From assembly GCA_036496265.1 (NCBI GenBank), contig DASXLL010000239.1, positions 1 to 23,348 on the forward strand: a stretch of DNA of 23,348 nt, in the 5' to 3' direction. Below are positions 22,289 through 23,348 of the stretch, one piece after another; position 1 is the stretch's first letter, and each line of letters opens with the position of its first letter. The translations under genes were made by a program, and so were the position numbers. The stretch is from CAYLLN01 sp036496265 (GTDB lineage Bacteria; Planctomycetota; Planctomycetia; Pirellulales; Pirellulaceae). The notes under the pieces were generated by a model that was not told the origin of the DNA, did not search any database, and saw nothing but the letters and a program-made list of their open reading frames with translations.

Positions 22289-22562
22289 GTCGCGTCATGT
22301 GTAGAATTCAGCCTAAAAAGGTGTGTGCGGCACGAGGCGGCCCTAGCTTTCGATTCCAACGGTATGAATGGTCACGGAGCCAAGCTATCATCGCACACGG
22401 CAGACCCTTATCGTCAATTGCTTACCGTCAATTGATTTTTGAGCCGCTTCTGCAATCGCGATGCGGCTTACGACGGACCGACTTTTTCGCTGATTCTTGA
22501 TCGCTGCAAGTGGCGGCGTTCGCAGCAACCGAGACCCTGTAGAGTTTGTAAAGAATCAACGC

Positions 22563-23348
22563 ATGTACGGCCTTCCAAATCGCCGCCTGAGAGCACGCTC
22601 GCGCTTACGGAGACTCTTCTTCGAGCCGCTCGAGGACCGGTCGTTGTTAGCCTGCAGCTTGGATGTCACCAATACGCTCGACAGCGGCGTCGGCAGCCTG
22701 CGCGACGCGATCACCTGCGCCAATGCCACGGCGAATATTGACCGAACTGGCGACGGCATCGCCGATCCCGATGTAATCTCGTTCGCTATCCCAGGGGCTG
22801 GCATACATTCAATTGCACCGGACTCTGAGCTGCCGGAAATCACCGATTCCGCCATCATCGACGGCTACACGCAGCCGGGGGCCAAAGCGAACACCAATGG
22901 ACCGAATGCGGGCTCCAACGCGGTGATTCTTATCGAGTTAAACGGCGCCAACGTTGCCTCCGCCGTTAGCGGGCTGCGCTTGTCTTCAGACAACAGCACG
23001 GTGAGCGGATTGGCCGTCAATCAATTCCTGAATGGAATCGAGCTCTTGGGAGGCAGCGGCAATGTGATTGCCGGCAACTTCATTGGCACGGACCCATCCG
23101 GGACGGTCCCTGCTGCTAACAGCCAGCACGGTGTGTTCGTTCAGGATTCGGCGAACAACACGATCGGCGGCACAACGCCCATGGCCCGCAATGTAATTTC
23201 AAACAACCTTACCGGCATCGGCATCTCCTCCTTTTCGCTGGGTAACATCATCACCGGCAATTTGGTGGGCACCGATGCCTCGGGCACGCTTTCGCTGGGC
23301 AACTTCGTTGAAGGAATTGCGATTTACTTCGACACTTCGGGCGCTCTT
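22563..23348 (+). CDS. Beta-helix surface protein, paralog of the upstream gene, 3' end outside the window
   Basis: The frame is open from ATG 22563 to the window end (262 codons). The start MYGLPNRRLRARSRLRR is followed by the export motif FFEPLEDRSLLAC (19-31). Then come GSLRDAITCANATANIDRTG, IDGYTQPGAKANTNGPNAG, VILIELNGANV and beta-helix repeats AGNFIGTDPSGTV, TIGGTTPMARNVIS and TGNLVGTDASGTLSLGN. It closely matches the second module of the upstream gene (GSLRDAIICANTTPNID, IDGYTQPGSGAN), so the two arose by duplication. L-L-A-C resembles a lipobox, but there is no hydrophobic stretch before it, so a lipoprotein is unlikely. A dockerin-like end and the shared tail are expected beyond the window but not seen. 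The 274-base gap before it holds no supported gene. Confidence 0.88.
   Translation, partial: MYGLPNRRLRARSRLRRLFFEPLEDRSLLACSLDVTNTLDSGVGSLRDAITCANATANIDRTGDGIADPDVISFAIPGAGIHSIAPDSELPEITDSAIIDGYTQPGAKANTNGPNAGSNAVILIELNGANVASAVSGLRLSSDNSTVSGLAVNQFLNGIELLGGSGNVIAGNFIGTDPSGTVPAANSQHGVFVQDSANNTIGGTTPMARNVISNNLTGIGISSFSLGNIITGNLVGTDASGTLSLGNFVEGIAIYFDTSGAL

Noticed and set aside
22563..22655. Lipoprotein signal (LLAC) in the last gene
   Set aside because: No hydrophobic segment precedes the cysteine; the residues belong to the planctomycete EPLEDRSLLA motif.

Overview
The window looks like a chromosomal segment of a planctomycete (Pirellulales-like). Four predicted surface proteins carry the planctomycete extracellular N-terminal motif (variants of FEPLEDRRLLA). 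Three of them are complete and end in paired dockerin-like calcium-loop repeats (variants of D-x-x-x-D-x-H-V-x-A-D-D-V followed by INYINA). GC content is moderate to high, GTG or TTG starts occur, and long non-coding gaps carry repeats. No rRNA, tRNA, CRISPR array or transposase gene was seen.

Left part (1-7370), housekeeping and metabolic genes: a TPR protein cut by the window edge (minus); elongation factor P (efp, minus) divergent from the EF-P lysine-modifying radical SAM enzyme epmB (plus); a LOR/SDH-type ornithine cyclodeaminase-like protein (minus); an Arg/Glu-rich disordered protein with an RG-rich tail (plus); and a group II PLP-dependent decarboxylase (plus). The gaps here hold long imperfect hairpins built from short repeated words. 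Two enzyme genes, epmB and the decarboxylase, contain palindromic or tandem repeats inside the reading frame.

Right part (7371-23348), accessory surface-protein region: a 920-residue FG-GAP-like repeat protein; an 1873-residue mosaic protein (Vgb-like propeller, DUF11-like domain, three tandem beta modules, an EXORDIUM/Phi_1-like HELAE domain, PKD-like, Calx-beta-like and Ig-like domains, dockerin pair); a DUF2252 protein on the opposite strand; a small unknown ORF; and two tandem beta-helix paralogs, the last cut by the window end. Between the small ORF and the first beta-helix gene lies a short frameshifted remnant of another member of this surface family: a dockerin half-module followed by the shared C-terminal tail.

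The efp/epmB pair forms a recognisable functional unit: EpmB makes (R)-beta-lysine, which is attached to the conserved EF-P lysine (K34 here). The surface proteins share export and C-terminal features but have different ectodomains, so they look like alternative cargos of one cell-surface system rather than a pathway. The most novel-looking signals are the shared short C-terminal tail after the dockerin pair, the decayed paralog, and the repeat elements that have become protein-coding.
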